NCBI GenBank assembly: GCA_902524795.1
Contig: CABZEU010000001.1
Coordinates: 92,916-147,814, forward strand
Direction of reading: 5' to 3'
Length of the DNA stretch: 54,899 nt
Source of the DNA: an uncultured Pelagibacteraceae bacterium
Lineage (GTDB): Bacteria > Pseudomonadota > Alphaproteobacteria > Pelagibacterales > AG-422-B15
Below the pieces are notes generated by a model. The model did not search any database. It was not told the DNA's origin and worked only from the letters and a program-made list of their open reading frames with translations. A program made the position numbers and the translations under genes. Each line of letters opens with the position of its first letter. The first letter of the stretch is position 1. Positions 23,029-32,429 of this stretch are shown one piece after another.

Positions 23029-23058
23029 TTGACAAATTTTGAATCAACTTTATATAAA
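23029..23058 (+). promoter_or_regulatory. Sigma70-like promoter for rubrerythrin (-35 TTGACA 23029-23034; -10 TATATA/TATAAA about 23051-23058)
   Basis: Consensus -35 hexamer with a 16-18 bp spacer to a TATA-rich -10. Confidence 0.55.
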
Positions 23059-23093
23059 AAAATTAATTGTTAATTAATGTTAAGGAAGAGAAC

Positions 23094-23513
23094 ATGACTG
23101 AATTAAAGGAAAGTAAAACTCTTGATAACTTGAAGGCGGCATTCGCTGGAGAAAGTCAAGCAAACAGAAGATATTTATATTTTGCTCAGAAAGCAGATGT
23201 TGAAGGCCATAATGATGTAGCTGCAGTATTTAGATCGACTGCTGAAGGTGAAACTGGCCATGCTCATGGTCATTTAGAATTCATGGAGGAAGTTGGTGAT
23301 CCAGCGACAGGTGAACCAATTGGATCAACTGAAGACAATTTGAAAGCTGCAATCGCAGGTGAAACGCATGAGTATACAGATATGTATCCTGGGATGGCAA
23401 AGACAGCACGTGAAGAAGGTTTTGATGAAATTGCTGACTGGTTTGAAACTTTAGCAAAGGCTGAAAAATCTCACGCAGGAAAATTCCAAAAAACATTAGA
23501 CTCAATCGATTAA
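23094..23513 (+). CDS. Rubrerythrin family protein
   Basis: [47 protein letters not shown]. The listed TTG start at 23067 is unlikely; ATG at 23094 has the Shine-Dalgarno-like aaggaagag. Confidence 0.92.
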   Translation: MTELKESKTLDNLKAAFAGESQANRRYLYFAQKADVEGHNDVAAVFRSTAEGETGHAHGHLEFMEEVGDPATGEPIGSTEDNLKAAIAGETHEYTDMYPGMAKTAREEGFDEIADWFETLAKAEKSHAGKFQKTLDSID

Positions 23514-23552
23514 GTTATTTGGGGCTGTAATAGACAGTCCCTAACTTAAGTA

Positions 23553-24893
23553 ATGGATTATAAAAAAGAAGGAAGTCTTGCTGCTCCTACTAGGGACCTA
23601 GTAGATTGGGATTCTGAAAGCTACACGAACGAAGAAGAATTAAACGCCGAGATGAAAAGGCAGTTCGAGGTTTGTCACAGTTGCAGAAGGTGTTTTAATC
23701 TCTGTGATAGTTTTCCAACCTTGTTTGATCTAGTCGATAATTCTCCAAATGAATCAGTTAATGATCTCGCCAAGAAAGATTTTGAAGACATTACAGACAA
23801 ATGCACATTATGTGACATGTGTTTCATGACTAAATGTCCATATGTTCCGCCACACGAGTTCAACATTGATTTCCCCCACCTAATGTTGCGTTATAGAACT
23901 TTTCAGGACAAGCAAAATAAGTTACCAAAAATTCCAAAAGAGTTAGCTAAAATAGACCGCAACGCAAATCTCGCTAAAATTTCTCCTACTCTAGCAAACT
24001 GGAGTTCCGATAAAAAAAATAGACTAACACGGCGTCCAATGGAGATTATTAGCGGCATTGACAAAGACGCAGAGTTACCTAAGTTCGAAAAAAAAACATT
24101 CCATGAATTATCGCAGAAAATTGATATCAATGTAAACGCAAGTGCGCCTGCTTATGGAAGAAAAGCTGCAATTTACTCGACGTGTTATGTAAATTTTAAT
24201 AATTCGAAGGTCGGAATTGCTGCCCAAAAAGTTCTGAACCATAACGGTGTTGAAACTATTTCTTCATATCCCGGATGCTGCGGAATGCCACATTTAGAGC
24301 AAGCTCAGCATGAAAAGGTTATTAAACAATCTGAAATCGTGTCTAAAGAACTTTGTAGTTTGATAGATCAAGGGTTTCAAATTATCACTTTAACCGCAAG
24401 TTGTGGGCTAATGCTTAAATTTGAATGGCCACTTCTAAATCCAAATAATGAGTTTGTAAAAAAACTCTCGAAAAATGTTTTTGATATTGATGAATTTATT
24501 GTTGATATAAGTAAAAAAGAGGGGTTGATTGAAGGTCTTAATTCTCTTGATGGAGGAGTCACGGTTCACAATGCATGTCATGCAAGAGCTCAGAACATGG
24601 GCAATAAAGCTATGGAGATGTTAAAGAAACTTCCTGATACAAAAGTTGATGTTGTAGAAAAGTGTGCAGGGCATGGAGGAACGTTTGGAGTTATGAAGAA
24701 AACACGCAAGTCGGCAAATAAGTATGGTAAAGCAACAGCTAGACAGATTAAAAATAAGAAAAATAAGCTTATGGTTTCAGACTGCCCACTTGCCTGTAAG
24801 CACCTTAATGAGTTTTTAAATGAAGACAAAGACTCAAATTATGTTTCAATGCATCCAATAGAAGTACTAGCGCAATCATATAATCTTTCTTGA
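23553..24893 (+). CDS. (Fe-S)-binding, heterodisulfide reductase/GlpC-like protein
   Basis: CHSCRRCFNLCDSFP and CTLCDMCFMTKCP cluster motifs; CCG domains (YPGCCGMPHLEQAQHEK, EKCAGHGGTFG). Confidence 0.88.
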   Translation: MDYKKEGSLAAPTRDLVDWDSESYTNEEELNAEMKRQFEVCHSCRRCFNLCDSFPTLFDLVDNSPNESVNDLAKKDFEDITDKCTLCDMCFMTKCPYVPPHEFNIDFPHLMLRYRTFQDKQNKLPKIPKELAKIDRNANLAKISPTLANWSSDKKNRLTRRPMEIISGIDKDAELPKFEKKTFHELSQKIDINVNASAPAYGRKAAIYSTCYVNFNNSKVGIAAQKVLNHNGVETISSYPGCCGMPHLEQAQHEKVIKQSEIVSKELCSLIDQGFQIITLTASCGLMLKFEWPLLNPNNEFVKKLSKNVFDIDEFIVDISKKEGLIEGLNSLDGGVTVHNACHARAQNMGNKAMEMLKKLPDTKVDVVEKCAGHGGTFGVMKKTRKSANKYGKATARQIKNKKNKLMVSDCPLACKHLNEFLNEDKDSNYVSMHPIEVLAQSYNLS

Positions 24894-24924
24894 TTTTATT
24901 AAGTTAGATACTAAATAGGTTTTT

Positions 24925-25518
24925 ATGACTGTAGAAAATAGAAAAATTGAGTCCTCTGATCTGCTTGAATATAACGCTTATGCTAAAGAAAGAAGAAGTA
25001 TAAGAAAAGAGGTAGTTCAGATGAAAAAAAATAGAAGAGTAGAGCTTGGCCCACATTCTACGTTTTACTTTGAAAACTTCTTTACTATGAAAGCCCAAAT
25101 TCAAGAGATGCTTTACATAGAAAAGGGTGGCGATGAACAACTCAAAGATGAGTTAGAGGCTTATAATCCTCTTGTCCCACAAGGCTCAGAACTTGTAGCA
25201 ACTTATATGTTTGAAATTGATAATCCAAATACAAGAAAAAAAGTATTATCGTCCTTAGGAAATGTTGAGAATAAGTTATTCATAAGCATCAATGGGACAA
25301 AGCTATACGCGACACCTGAAGAAGATGTAGATCGTACAGATAATTCAGGAAAGACTTCTTCTGTTCATTTTATTCATTTTAAATTTAGTGATAAGCAAGT
25401 TGAGGAATTTAAAAATCCAAGCAGCAGAATTGAGATTGGTACAGATCACGATAACTACCTTCATACTACTGTACTGTCTAAAGAAGTGAAAGAAGCCCTG
25501 GCAAAAGATTTTAAGTAA
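24925..25518 (+). CDS. DUF3501 family protein
   Basis: RRSIRKEVVQMKKNRRVELGPHSTFYFEN; located after rubrerythrin and Fe-S protein as is typical for this family. Confidence 0.8.
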   Translation: MTVENRKIESSDLLEYNAYAKERRSIRKEVVQMKKNRRVELGPHSTFYFENFFTMKAQIQEMLYIEKGGDEQLKDELEAYNPLVPQGSELVATYMFEIDNPNTRKKVLSSLGNVENKLFISINGTKLYATPEEDVDRTDNSGKTSSVHFIHFKFSDKQVEEFKNPSSRIEIGTDHDNYLHTTVLSKEVKEALAKDFK

Positions 25519-25521
25519 CCT

Positions 25522-25977
25522 TTATTTACCAGTGGATCCAAATCCACCTTGACCTCGATCAGTTTCATCTAAATTGTCAACTTCTTTAAACTCTATCATG
25601 GCCACATTTGAAAAAACCATTTGAGCAATTCTTTCTAGAGGACGAACAATAAATTTTTCTTTACTTAAGTTTATTAATATTACTTTTATTTCTCCTCTGT
25701 AATCACTATCAATGGTACCCGGCGTGTTTAAAACAGTTATTCCGTATTTAAAAGCTAGGCCAGATCTTGGTCTTACTTGAGCTTCCATACCTATTGGCAT
25801 TGAAATTGCAATTCCACACGCAATTATTTCTCTTTCCCATGGCTGAATTATAATATCACTTTTTATTGAGGCATATAAATCAACTCCTGAAGCTTCATCT
25901 GACTGATATTCAGGCAATTTAAAATTTTCAATATCAGATATTTTTTTAATGAGTATAGAATTTTTTTTATCGGACAA
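25522..25977 (-). CDS. dut: dUTP diphosphatase
   Basis: ASGVDLYAS, RPRSGLAFKYGITVLNTPGTIDSDYRGE, RGQGGFGSTGK. Confidence 0.97.
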   Translation of the reverse strand: MSDKKNSILIKKISDIENFKLPEYQSDEASGVDLYASIKSDIIIQPWEREIIACGIAISMPIGMEAQVRPRSGLAFKYGITVLNTPGTIDSDYRGEIKVILINLSKEKFIVRPLERIAQMVFSNVAMIEFKEVDNLDETDRGQGGFGSTGK

Positions 25978-25981
25978 GCTT

Positions 25982-27181
25982 CTAACTTTTTAGATGCTTA
26001 ACTATCTTGTGAGATAATTTTTCAGCAACTTCCTCTTTTCGCATCTGTTTCCAGTTTTCAGTTTTTGATTTAGATATAAAATGAATCTCATTTGTATCTT
26101 TGCCAATAACTTGTCCGTTTGAAACATTATTACCGAGAATCCAATCACAGCCTTTTTTTTTCAATTTGATTTTAGAATTTTCTCCTAGTTTTTCAGTTTC
26201 AGCTGCAAAGCCGACCACAAGGTCTGGTCTCTTATCATTGCGTTTACTTAATCTTGATAAAATATCTGGATTTTCTTCTAATACAATTTCTAAAGTTGAA
26301 CCATTTTTCTTAATTTTAGTTTCACTTTGTTTCATAACTTTATAATCAGCAACTGCAGCAGCACAGATAGCAATATTCACAGGTAACGCTTTATTGCACT
26401 CGAACATCATTTCATCAGCTGATGATACATGAACAACCTTATCAACATTGGGATCAGGTAATTTAGTTGGTCCAGAGATTAAAGTTGTATGGGCACCCAA
26501 TGATGATAATTTTTCTGCAATTGTGTAGCCCTGCTTTCCAGAGGATTCGTTGGAAATAAATCTTACAGGATCTATCATTTCTTTCGTTGGCCCAGATGTA
26601 ACAAGAGCAGAGAAGTCGCTAAGTGGTTTGAAATCTAAACTTTTAATAAAATCATGTGTATATTTTATAATTTCACTCGGTTCACTCATTCGGCCTTCAC
26701 CATATTCCCCGCAAGCCATTTCACCATTTTCTGGTCCAACAAATTTTATGCCATCATTCCTAAGAGTTTGAATATTTCTTTGAGTTGCATTATTAAGCCA
26801 CATTCTTACATTCATTGCTGGTGCAACAATTATGGGTTTATTTGTAGCCACCAAAACAGTTGACGCTAAATCGTCTGTATTCCCATATGCAATTTTAGAC
26901 ATAATGTTCGCTGTTGCAGGTGCAACAAGAATTACGTCAGCTTGTCTGGAAAGTTGTATATGGCCCATTTCATGTTCATCAGTTAGGTTAAATAGATCTG
27001 TATAAACCTTATTTTCTGATAAGCTCTCAACGGATAAGGGTGTTACAAATTCTGAACCTGATTTCGTTAGAATACAAGTAACATCAATGTTATTGGCTTT
27101 TAGACCCCTTATTATTTCAAGCGATTTATAAGCAGCAATACCACCAGTAATTATTAACAATACTTTTTTTGTTTTATTCAT
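25982..27181 (-). CDS. coaBC: Bifunctional phosphopantothenoylcysteine decarboxylase / phosphopantothenate-cysteine ligase
   Basis: ITGGIAAYKSLEIIRGL, PAMNVRMWLN, TSGPTKEMIDPVRFISNESSGKQGY. Confidence 0.96.
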   Translation of the reverse strand: MNKTKKVLLIITGGIAAYKSLEIIRGLKANNIDVTCILTKSGSEFVTPLSVESLSENKVYTDLFNLTDEHEMGHIQLSRQADVILVAPATANIMSKIAYGNTDDLASTVLVATNKPIIVAPAMNVRMWLNNATQRNIQTLRNDGIKFVGPENGEMACGEYGEGRMSEPSEIIKYTHDFIKSLDFKPLSDFSALVTSGPTKEMIDPVRFISNESSGKQGYTIAEKLSSLGAHTTLISGPTKLPDPNVDKVVHVSSADEMMFECNKALPVNIAICAAAVADYKVMKQSETKIKKNGSTLEIVLEENPDILSRLSKRNDKRPDLVVGFAAETEKLGENSKIKLKKKGCDWILGNNVSNGQVIGKDTNEIHFISKSKTENWKQMRKEEVAEKLSHKIVKHLKS

Positions 27182-27241
27182 TCCGTAGAGTTATACTTTT
27201 TTGCCTATCTTGAAAAGTAAATACAATTATAAAAAAGTATT

Positions 27242-28777
27242 CTATATCAATGATATAATTAAAGCCAAGCTTGAAATTAAGACTGTTCCGCCAATTATAA
27301 AGTACTTTTTATTAGTCTTTTGGGATGTATTATCTGAATTGCCTTCAGTTATGATATTAAAAGCTTGATCGGCTCTTGAGATAAAATCAGGAATGTCTGG
27401 CATTTTACGTGCAATACTTTGAAGCGTTTCCTGTGTTTGTTTTAACCTATTTTTTATTCCCAGTTCATCTTTAAGCCAAGTTTCTATTTCAGGTTTAGAA
27501 ACTTCCCAGAAATTTATTTCAGGATCCAGTTTTCTTGCTACGCCCTCAACAGTAATCATAGTCTTTTGCAGTAAAAGAAGTTGAGGTTGTAAAAACATAT
27601 TAAATTGCTCAGTTATATCAAAAAGTTGAATTAATAAATTGCCCATAGAAATATTTTTTGCTTTTTGATTAATTATAGGCTCTCCAATTGATCTCAACGC
27701 TTGTGAAAAGTCTTCAGTAGATTGACTTTTATCAATTAGTCCAGCTTCTTGATGAATTTTCGCTATCAAATAATAATCTTGCTTTATAAATCCATAAATA
27801 ATTTCTGCTAGGTAAGATCTATTCTTCTTATCAAGCCTACCCATAATTCCAAAATCTACCGCAAGTAAATTTCCATTTTTATTTAAAAATAAATTACCTT
27901 GATGAAGATCTGCATGAAAATAGCCGTCTCTAATTGACTGTCTTAAAAAATTTACTATTAAATTTTCAGCCGATTTTCTGATATCATAATTATTTGCATT
28001 AAGTTTTTCGATTTTGTCAGCTGGAATTCCATTAATTTTTTCCATAGTAAGTATTTTTTGAGTAATTTTTTCCCAATAAACTATTGGAACATAAAAACTC
28101 CCGTCTAATTGAGTATTCTCTTTAAGTTCTGATGCAGCTGCTGCCTCATATCTCAAATCCAACTCAAACTTGATCACTTCCTTTGCTTTTTTAATAATTG
28201 AATTGGGCCTTAATCTCTCAAATTCCTTAAAATTCTCCATGAAAGAAGTCAGCCATTCTAGGCGTGACATTTCTTGTTCTATGATTTTTTCAATTTGAGG
28301 TCTCAGTATTTTAACCGCTACTTCAGTTTCAACCCCATTATTGCTTATCTTTGCAAAGTGAACTTGGGCTATGGATGCTGCAGCAATTGGTTCGCTGAAA
28401 TCAGTAAATACCTTATCTATAGTTGTTCCAAACTCACTTTCTACTATTTTAATCGCAGTACCCTTTGAGAAAGGGGGTAAACTATCTCTTAAAATAGATA
28501 AGTCATCCGCAATAGTATTTCCAACAATGTCTGGTCGCGTTGAAATCAATTGGCCCAATTTGACAAAAGAGGGGCCCAGCTCATTTAATGCTTTCGCAAC
28601 CCTAACTCCGTCTGAGTCATTCATTAGTTCTTTATTTTTAGAAACTCCTATAGATAAAATTTGAGTGATTATTGTATAAATAATTCTGTATCTCAGATTT
28701 TGACCTATTAGACGCAATATGTCGTGTGCTTTAAATATTCTGACTATTTTTAATAGAAACAAAAAATTATTTATCAC
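27242..28777 (-). CDS. ubiB: UbiB-type atypical kinase (ubiquinone biosynthesis)
   Basis: LGPSFVKLGQLISTRPDIVG, AAASIAQVHFA, HADLHQGNLF, LLAVDFGIMGRL; C-terminal TM. Confidence 0.93.
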   Translation of the reverse strand: MINNFLFLLKIVRIFKAHDILRLIGQNLRYRIIYTIITQILSIGVSKNKELMNDSDGVRVAKALNELGPSFVKLGQLISTRPDIVGNTIADDLSILRDSLPPFSKGTAIKIVESEFGTTIDKVFTDFSEPIAAASIAQVHFAKISNNGVETEVAVKILRPQIEKIIEQEMSRLEWLTSFMENFKEFERLRPNSIIKKAKEVIKFELDLRYEAAAASELKENTQLDGSFYVPIVYWEKITQKILTMEKINGIPADKIEKLNANNYDIRKSAENLIVNFLRQSIRDGYFHADLHQGNLFLNKNGNLLAVDFGIMGRLDKKNRSYLAEIIYGFIKQDYYLIAKIHQEAGLIDKSQSTEDFSQALRSIGEPIINQKAKNISMGNLLIQLFDITEQFNMFLQPQLLLLQKTMITVEGVARKLDPEINFWEVSKPEIETWLKDELGIKNRLKQTQETLQSIARKMPDIPDFISRADQAFNIITEGNSDNTSQKTNKKYFIIGGTVLISSLALIISLI

Positions 28778-29457
28778 AATTCTTTCTTTTCTGCTGAATG
28801 CATTGCAACTACGCCATTAAAAATATTGCGGTAGTCTACTGTTACAAAATCTGAACTTTTAATTATTTCTAGAAACTCCTCTTGTGACGGGAATTCTTTA
28901 ATTGTTCGAGTTAAATATTTATAAGGCTCTTCATCGCCAACAATAATTTTTCCAAATATCGGAATTAATGAAGAATATAAGTTGTATACCTTAGATAAAG
29001 ATTCATTTTTAACCTTAGAAAATTCAAGACATAGAAATCTACCACCAGGTTTCAAAACTCGTTTCGCTTCCTCCAAGGACTTTTTAAGATTACTAAAATT
29101 TCTAACACCAAAAGAAACTAAATAAGCATCAAAAGTATTATCTTCAAAAGGCAGTTCCTCAGCTGGTGCGACTACCCACTCAATATCATTAGAATATTGA
29201 TTTATTCTTTTTCCTGCTTCAACCATATTTTCATTTGGATCACAGACTATAGCCCTACCTTTTCCATTAACTCTTTTAAGGAAGCGTCTTGAAATATCTC
29301 CTGTACCGCCAGCGACATCAATTATTTTCATTTCTTCATGAGGTGAAAGCCAGTCAATCATTAACTCTTTCCAATACCGATGAACGCCCATAGACATTAC
29401 ATCGTTCATAATATCATATTTACTTGCAACTGAATTAAAGACTTCTTTTGTTTCCAT
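28774..29457 (-). CDS. ubiE: Ubiquinone/menaquinone biosynthesis methyltransferase
   Basis: YDIMNDVMSMGVHRYWK, IIDVAGGTGDISRR, CLEFSKV. Confidence 0.95.
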   Translation of the reverse strand: METKEVFNSVASKYDIMNDVMSMGVHRYWKELMIDWLSPHEEMKIIDVAGGTGDISRRFLKRVNGKGRAIVCDPNENMVEAGKRINQYSNDIEWVVAPAEELPFEDNTFDAYLVSFGVRNFSNLKKSLEEAKRVLKPGGRFLCLEFSKVKNESLSKVYNLYSSLIPIFGKIIVGDEEPYKYLTRTIKEFPSQEEFLEIIKSSDFVTVDYRNIFNGVVAMHSAEKKEL

Positions 29458-29522
29458 CTAATCAATATTTGATAAGTTAAGTATCTTTTATTTTATAACT
29501 AATAATTAATATATAAAAATAT

Positions 29523-30356
29523 ATGCCTGAGTTGCCTGAAGTTCAAACTGTAGTTAATGGGATAAAAAGTAAACTTATTGGATTAAAGATCAAAGACACA
29601 GAGGTATTTGTCAAAAAACTCAGATATCCTGTACCAATAAAACTAAAAAATAAAATTAATAAAAGCTCACTATTAGATGTCGAGAGGCGAGCAAAATACA
29701 TAATTTTAGGGTTATCAAATGACTATTCTCTAATTATTCACCTCGGTATGTCTGGAAGAATAATTATTGGTAAAAAAAAAGAAATAAAATCGATAAAACA
29801 TACACATTTTCAGGTATATTTTTCTAATGATTTAGTATTGCAATTTATAGATCCGCGAAGGTTTGGCTGCATATTGCTGAGAGAAACCAGCAAGCTATTA
29901 GAAGAAAAGCTTCTTAAAAATTTGGGAGTTGAACCACTCGATAAATCATTTAATCAAAATTATTTGCGTGAAATTGCTAGCAATAAATCATCACCAATTA
30001 AATCCATTATTATGAATCAAAAGTATGTTGTAGGTGTTGGGAATATCTATGCATCTGAGTCTCTATATTTATCTAAAATAAGTCCCTTTAAACTAGGGAA
30101 TAAACTGACAATGTTTGAAAGTAATCGATTAGTGCGTTCGATTAAGAGGGTACTGAAAAAATCAATTCAAATGGGGGGATCAAGTATTAATGATCATACG
30201 ATGATTTCTGGCAAGTTAGGCCATTATCAGAATAAACTTCAAGTATACGGTCGTGATGGGCAAAAATGTAGAAATAAATCTTGTCAGTTGCCCATAATAC
30301 GCATAGTAATAGCCCAGCGATCGACATTCTACTGTAGTGGTTGTCAAAAAGAGTAA
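29523..30356 (+). CDS. mutM: Formamidopyrimidine-DNA glycosylase
   Basis: MPELPEVQTVVNGI, VGVGNIYASESLYLSKISP, C-terminal zinc finger CRNKSCQLPIIRIVIAQRSTFYCSGCQ. Confidence 0.96.
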   Translation: MPELPEVQTVVNGIKSKLIGLKIKDTEVFVKKLRYPVPIKLKNKINKSSLLDVERRAKYIILGLSNDYSLIIHLGMSGRIIIGKKKEIKSIKHTHFQVYFSNDLVLQFIDPRRFGCILLRETSKLLEEKLLKNLGVEPLDKSFNQNYLREIASNKSSPIKSIIMNQKYVVGVGNIYASESLYLSKISPFKLGNKLTMFESNRLVRSIKRVLKKSIQMGGSSINDHTMISGKLGHYQNKLQVYGRDGQKCRNKSCQLPIIRIVIAQRSTFYCSGCQKE

Positions 30357-30368
30357 ATACAAAAAAAT

Positions 30369-30632
30369 ATGGCTAATACTAAATCTGCAAAAGCAAAAAT
30401 AAGAGAAATATCTAATAAAACAGACATAAACAAGTTCGTTAGAAATAGATATCGTACCTTTATCAAAAAAGTTGAACTAAATATTGTAAGTGGTGATAAG
30501 TCAGCGGCTAAAGCCGCTCTGAAATCAGCTGAGTCTGAGATGATGTCTGCTGTATCAAAAAAGATTGTTCATAAAAACACTGCAGCAAGAAAAATTTCTA
30601 GACTATCGAATAAGATCAAATTACTAAAATAG
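30369..30632 (+). CDS. rpsT: 30S ribosomal protein S20
   Basis: MANTKSAKAKIREISNKTDINKFVRNRYRTFIKK... HKNTAARKISRLSNKIK. Confidence 0.95.
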   Translation: MANTKSAKAKIREISNKTDINKFVRNRYRTFIKKVELNIVSGDKSAAKAALKSAESEMMSAVSKKIVHKNTAARKISRLSNKIKLLK

Positions 30633-30954
30633 ATTCATCAAACTTTTTCCGTATGTTAAGGTCCACAGTGGAAGTTACGTGGAAACAATTAAGTTTAATT
30701 TCATATTAAATTTTATCATCAAGTAAGTAATAATTTTTATTGCGATTCAATTTTATTAACGTTAGGTTAATTTAATTAAAAATAATCATTTTAATTATCC
30801 AAATTATTTTTTTTAAACTGAATTTACTACTTGAATTCAGTTAGTGCTTTTTGGAATAAGTTTTTTCCAAGTAAAAAAAAGTACAAAAAAAAATACGCTT
30901 TTTACTAAATTTGGATACAATTTTAATGATAAGAATTGAGGGAGTTTGTAATTA
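30633..30954. promoter_or_regulatory. AT-rich dnaA upstream region; possible oriC / dnaA regulatory region
   Basis: Largest non-coding gap in the window; near-DnaA-box TTATCCAAA at 30795-30803, related TATTCCAAA and GTATCCAAA on the minus strand (30850-30858, 30910-30918), gtccaca at 30661-30667, long A/T tracts. Confidence 0.35.
30816..30842. repeat. Inverted repeat AACTGAATT-N9-AATTCAGTT
   Basis: Perfect 9-bp arms in the rpsT-dnaA intergenic region. Confidence 0.7.
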
Positions 30955-32367
30955 ATGTTTCAAGATCTAGAAAATGCACAACCCTCAAGATCCAGTATTC
31001 GAGATCAATGGAATACTGTCTTAAAAAAACTTAATGCTGAATATGGAAATGAAATTTTTAATAGTTGGATAAAAAATATATCTATAAAAAATTTAGACAA
31101 CGATATTATATATTTTACAGTTCCAACAAGGTTTATAAAAGACTGGATCACTTCACATTATTTAGACAAGATTATCTATTTTTTAAATCAAGAAAATCCT
31201 GATATTAGGCGTGTAAAAATAAATATAGATAACGCACTCACTTCGAACATGTTTAATCTAAATAAGGACACTTCTTCAGATAATGATAAGACTAACGGTT
31301 CATTTAATTCAAACTCGTCAGATGATTGGCCATTAGATGAGAGATTTACTTTTGATAAATTTATTACGGGTCCAACTAATGAACTTGCTTTTGCATCAGC
31401 AAAAAGACTTTGCTCAGATGATACGTATGAATTTAACCCACTTTATGTTTATGGTGGAGTTGGACTTGGCAAAACGCACCTATTACATGCTATAGCCTGG
31501 CAGATAAGTGATGAGAAAGTAAATAGTAAAGTACTTTATCTATCAGCTGAAAGATTTATGTTTCAGTTTATAAAATCTCTTAGACAAAAAGATACGATGA
31601 CATTTAAACAGAAATTTAGATCCGCTGATGTTTTAATAATAGATGATATTCAGTTTATGATTGGAAAAAATTCAACTCAAGAAGAATTTTTTCACACTTT
31701 TAACTCACTTTTAGATTTGAATAAAAGAGTTATTATATCTTCAGATAGATCGCCAAGTGAACTCAGTAGTTTCGATGACCGTATGAAGTCAAGATTATCA
31801 GGAGGTCTAGTTGTTGATATAATGCCAACAACATATGAATTGAGATATTTGATAACAAAAAATAAGTACAGAGAGCTAAGAGAAAAAAATAAAAAATATA
31901 TATTTGAACTTGATGAAAATATTTTAGAATTTTTAGCTAAAACAATAACATCAAATATAAGAGAACTAGAAGGTGCTTTAAATAAAGTTTTCACTTTCTC
32001 AAATATATTAGGAAAAAAGATTGATATCGAATTAACAAAATCAGTTCTCAAAGATTTACTTAAATCAAGCAATCGGAGAATAACAATCGATGAGATTCAA
32101 AATAAGGTTGCAAATTATTTTAATATTAAAACTGATGATCTAATTTCAAGTAGGAGGATTAGAACTTTTGCTCGACCAAGGCAGGTGGCGATGTACCTAA
32201 CAAAAAAATTGACAACCAGATCTTTACCAGAGATTGGAAGGAAATTTGGAGGAAGAGATCATACAACTGTAATACACGCTGTTAAAAAAATTGAAGAATT
32301 AAAACAGAATAATCCAAAATTTGATGAGGATATTAATTTAATTACCCAGATGATCACATCAGTTTAG
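30955..32367 (+). CDS. dnaA: Chromosomal replication initiator DnaA
   Basis: LYVYGGVGLGKTHLLHAI, DVLIIDDIQF, FGGRDHTTVIHAVKKIEEL. Confidence 0.98.
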   Translation: MFQDLENAQPSRSSIRDQWNTVLKKLNAEYGNEIFNSWIKNISIKNLDNDIIYFTVPTRFIKDWITSHYLDKIIYFLNQENPDIRRVKINIDNALTSNMFNLNKDTSSDNDKTNGSFNSNSSDDWPLDERFTFDKFITGPTNELAFASAKRLCSDDTYEFNPLYVYGGVGLGKTHLLHAIAWQISDEKVNSKVLYLSAERFMFQFIKSLRQKDTMTFKQKFRSADVLIIDDIQFMIGKNSTQEEFFHTFNSLLDLNKRVIISSDRSPSELSSFDDRMKSRLSGGLVVDIMPTTYELRYLITKNKYRELREKNKKYIFELDENILEFLAKTITSNIRELEGALNKVFTFSNILGKKIDIELTKSVLKDLLKSSNRRITIDEIQNKVANYFNIKTDDLISSRRIRTFARPRQVAMYLTKKLTTRSLPEIGRKFGGRDHTTVIHAVKKIEELKQNNPKFDEDINLITQMITSV

Positions 32368-32429
32368 TTATTTCATATTATTCAAATAATTGAAGAAATA
32401 TGATATAGTAATAATAATTAAGTAGATTT

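Noticed and set aside
23067-23093. N-terminal extension of rubrerythrin (MLINVKEEN) from the TTG start in the track
   Set aside because: ATG at 23094 has a good Shine-Dalgarno sequence and matches the usual family N-terminus; the extension overlaps the likely transcribed leader.
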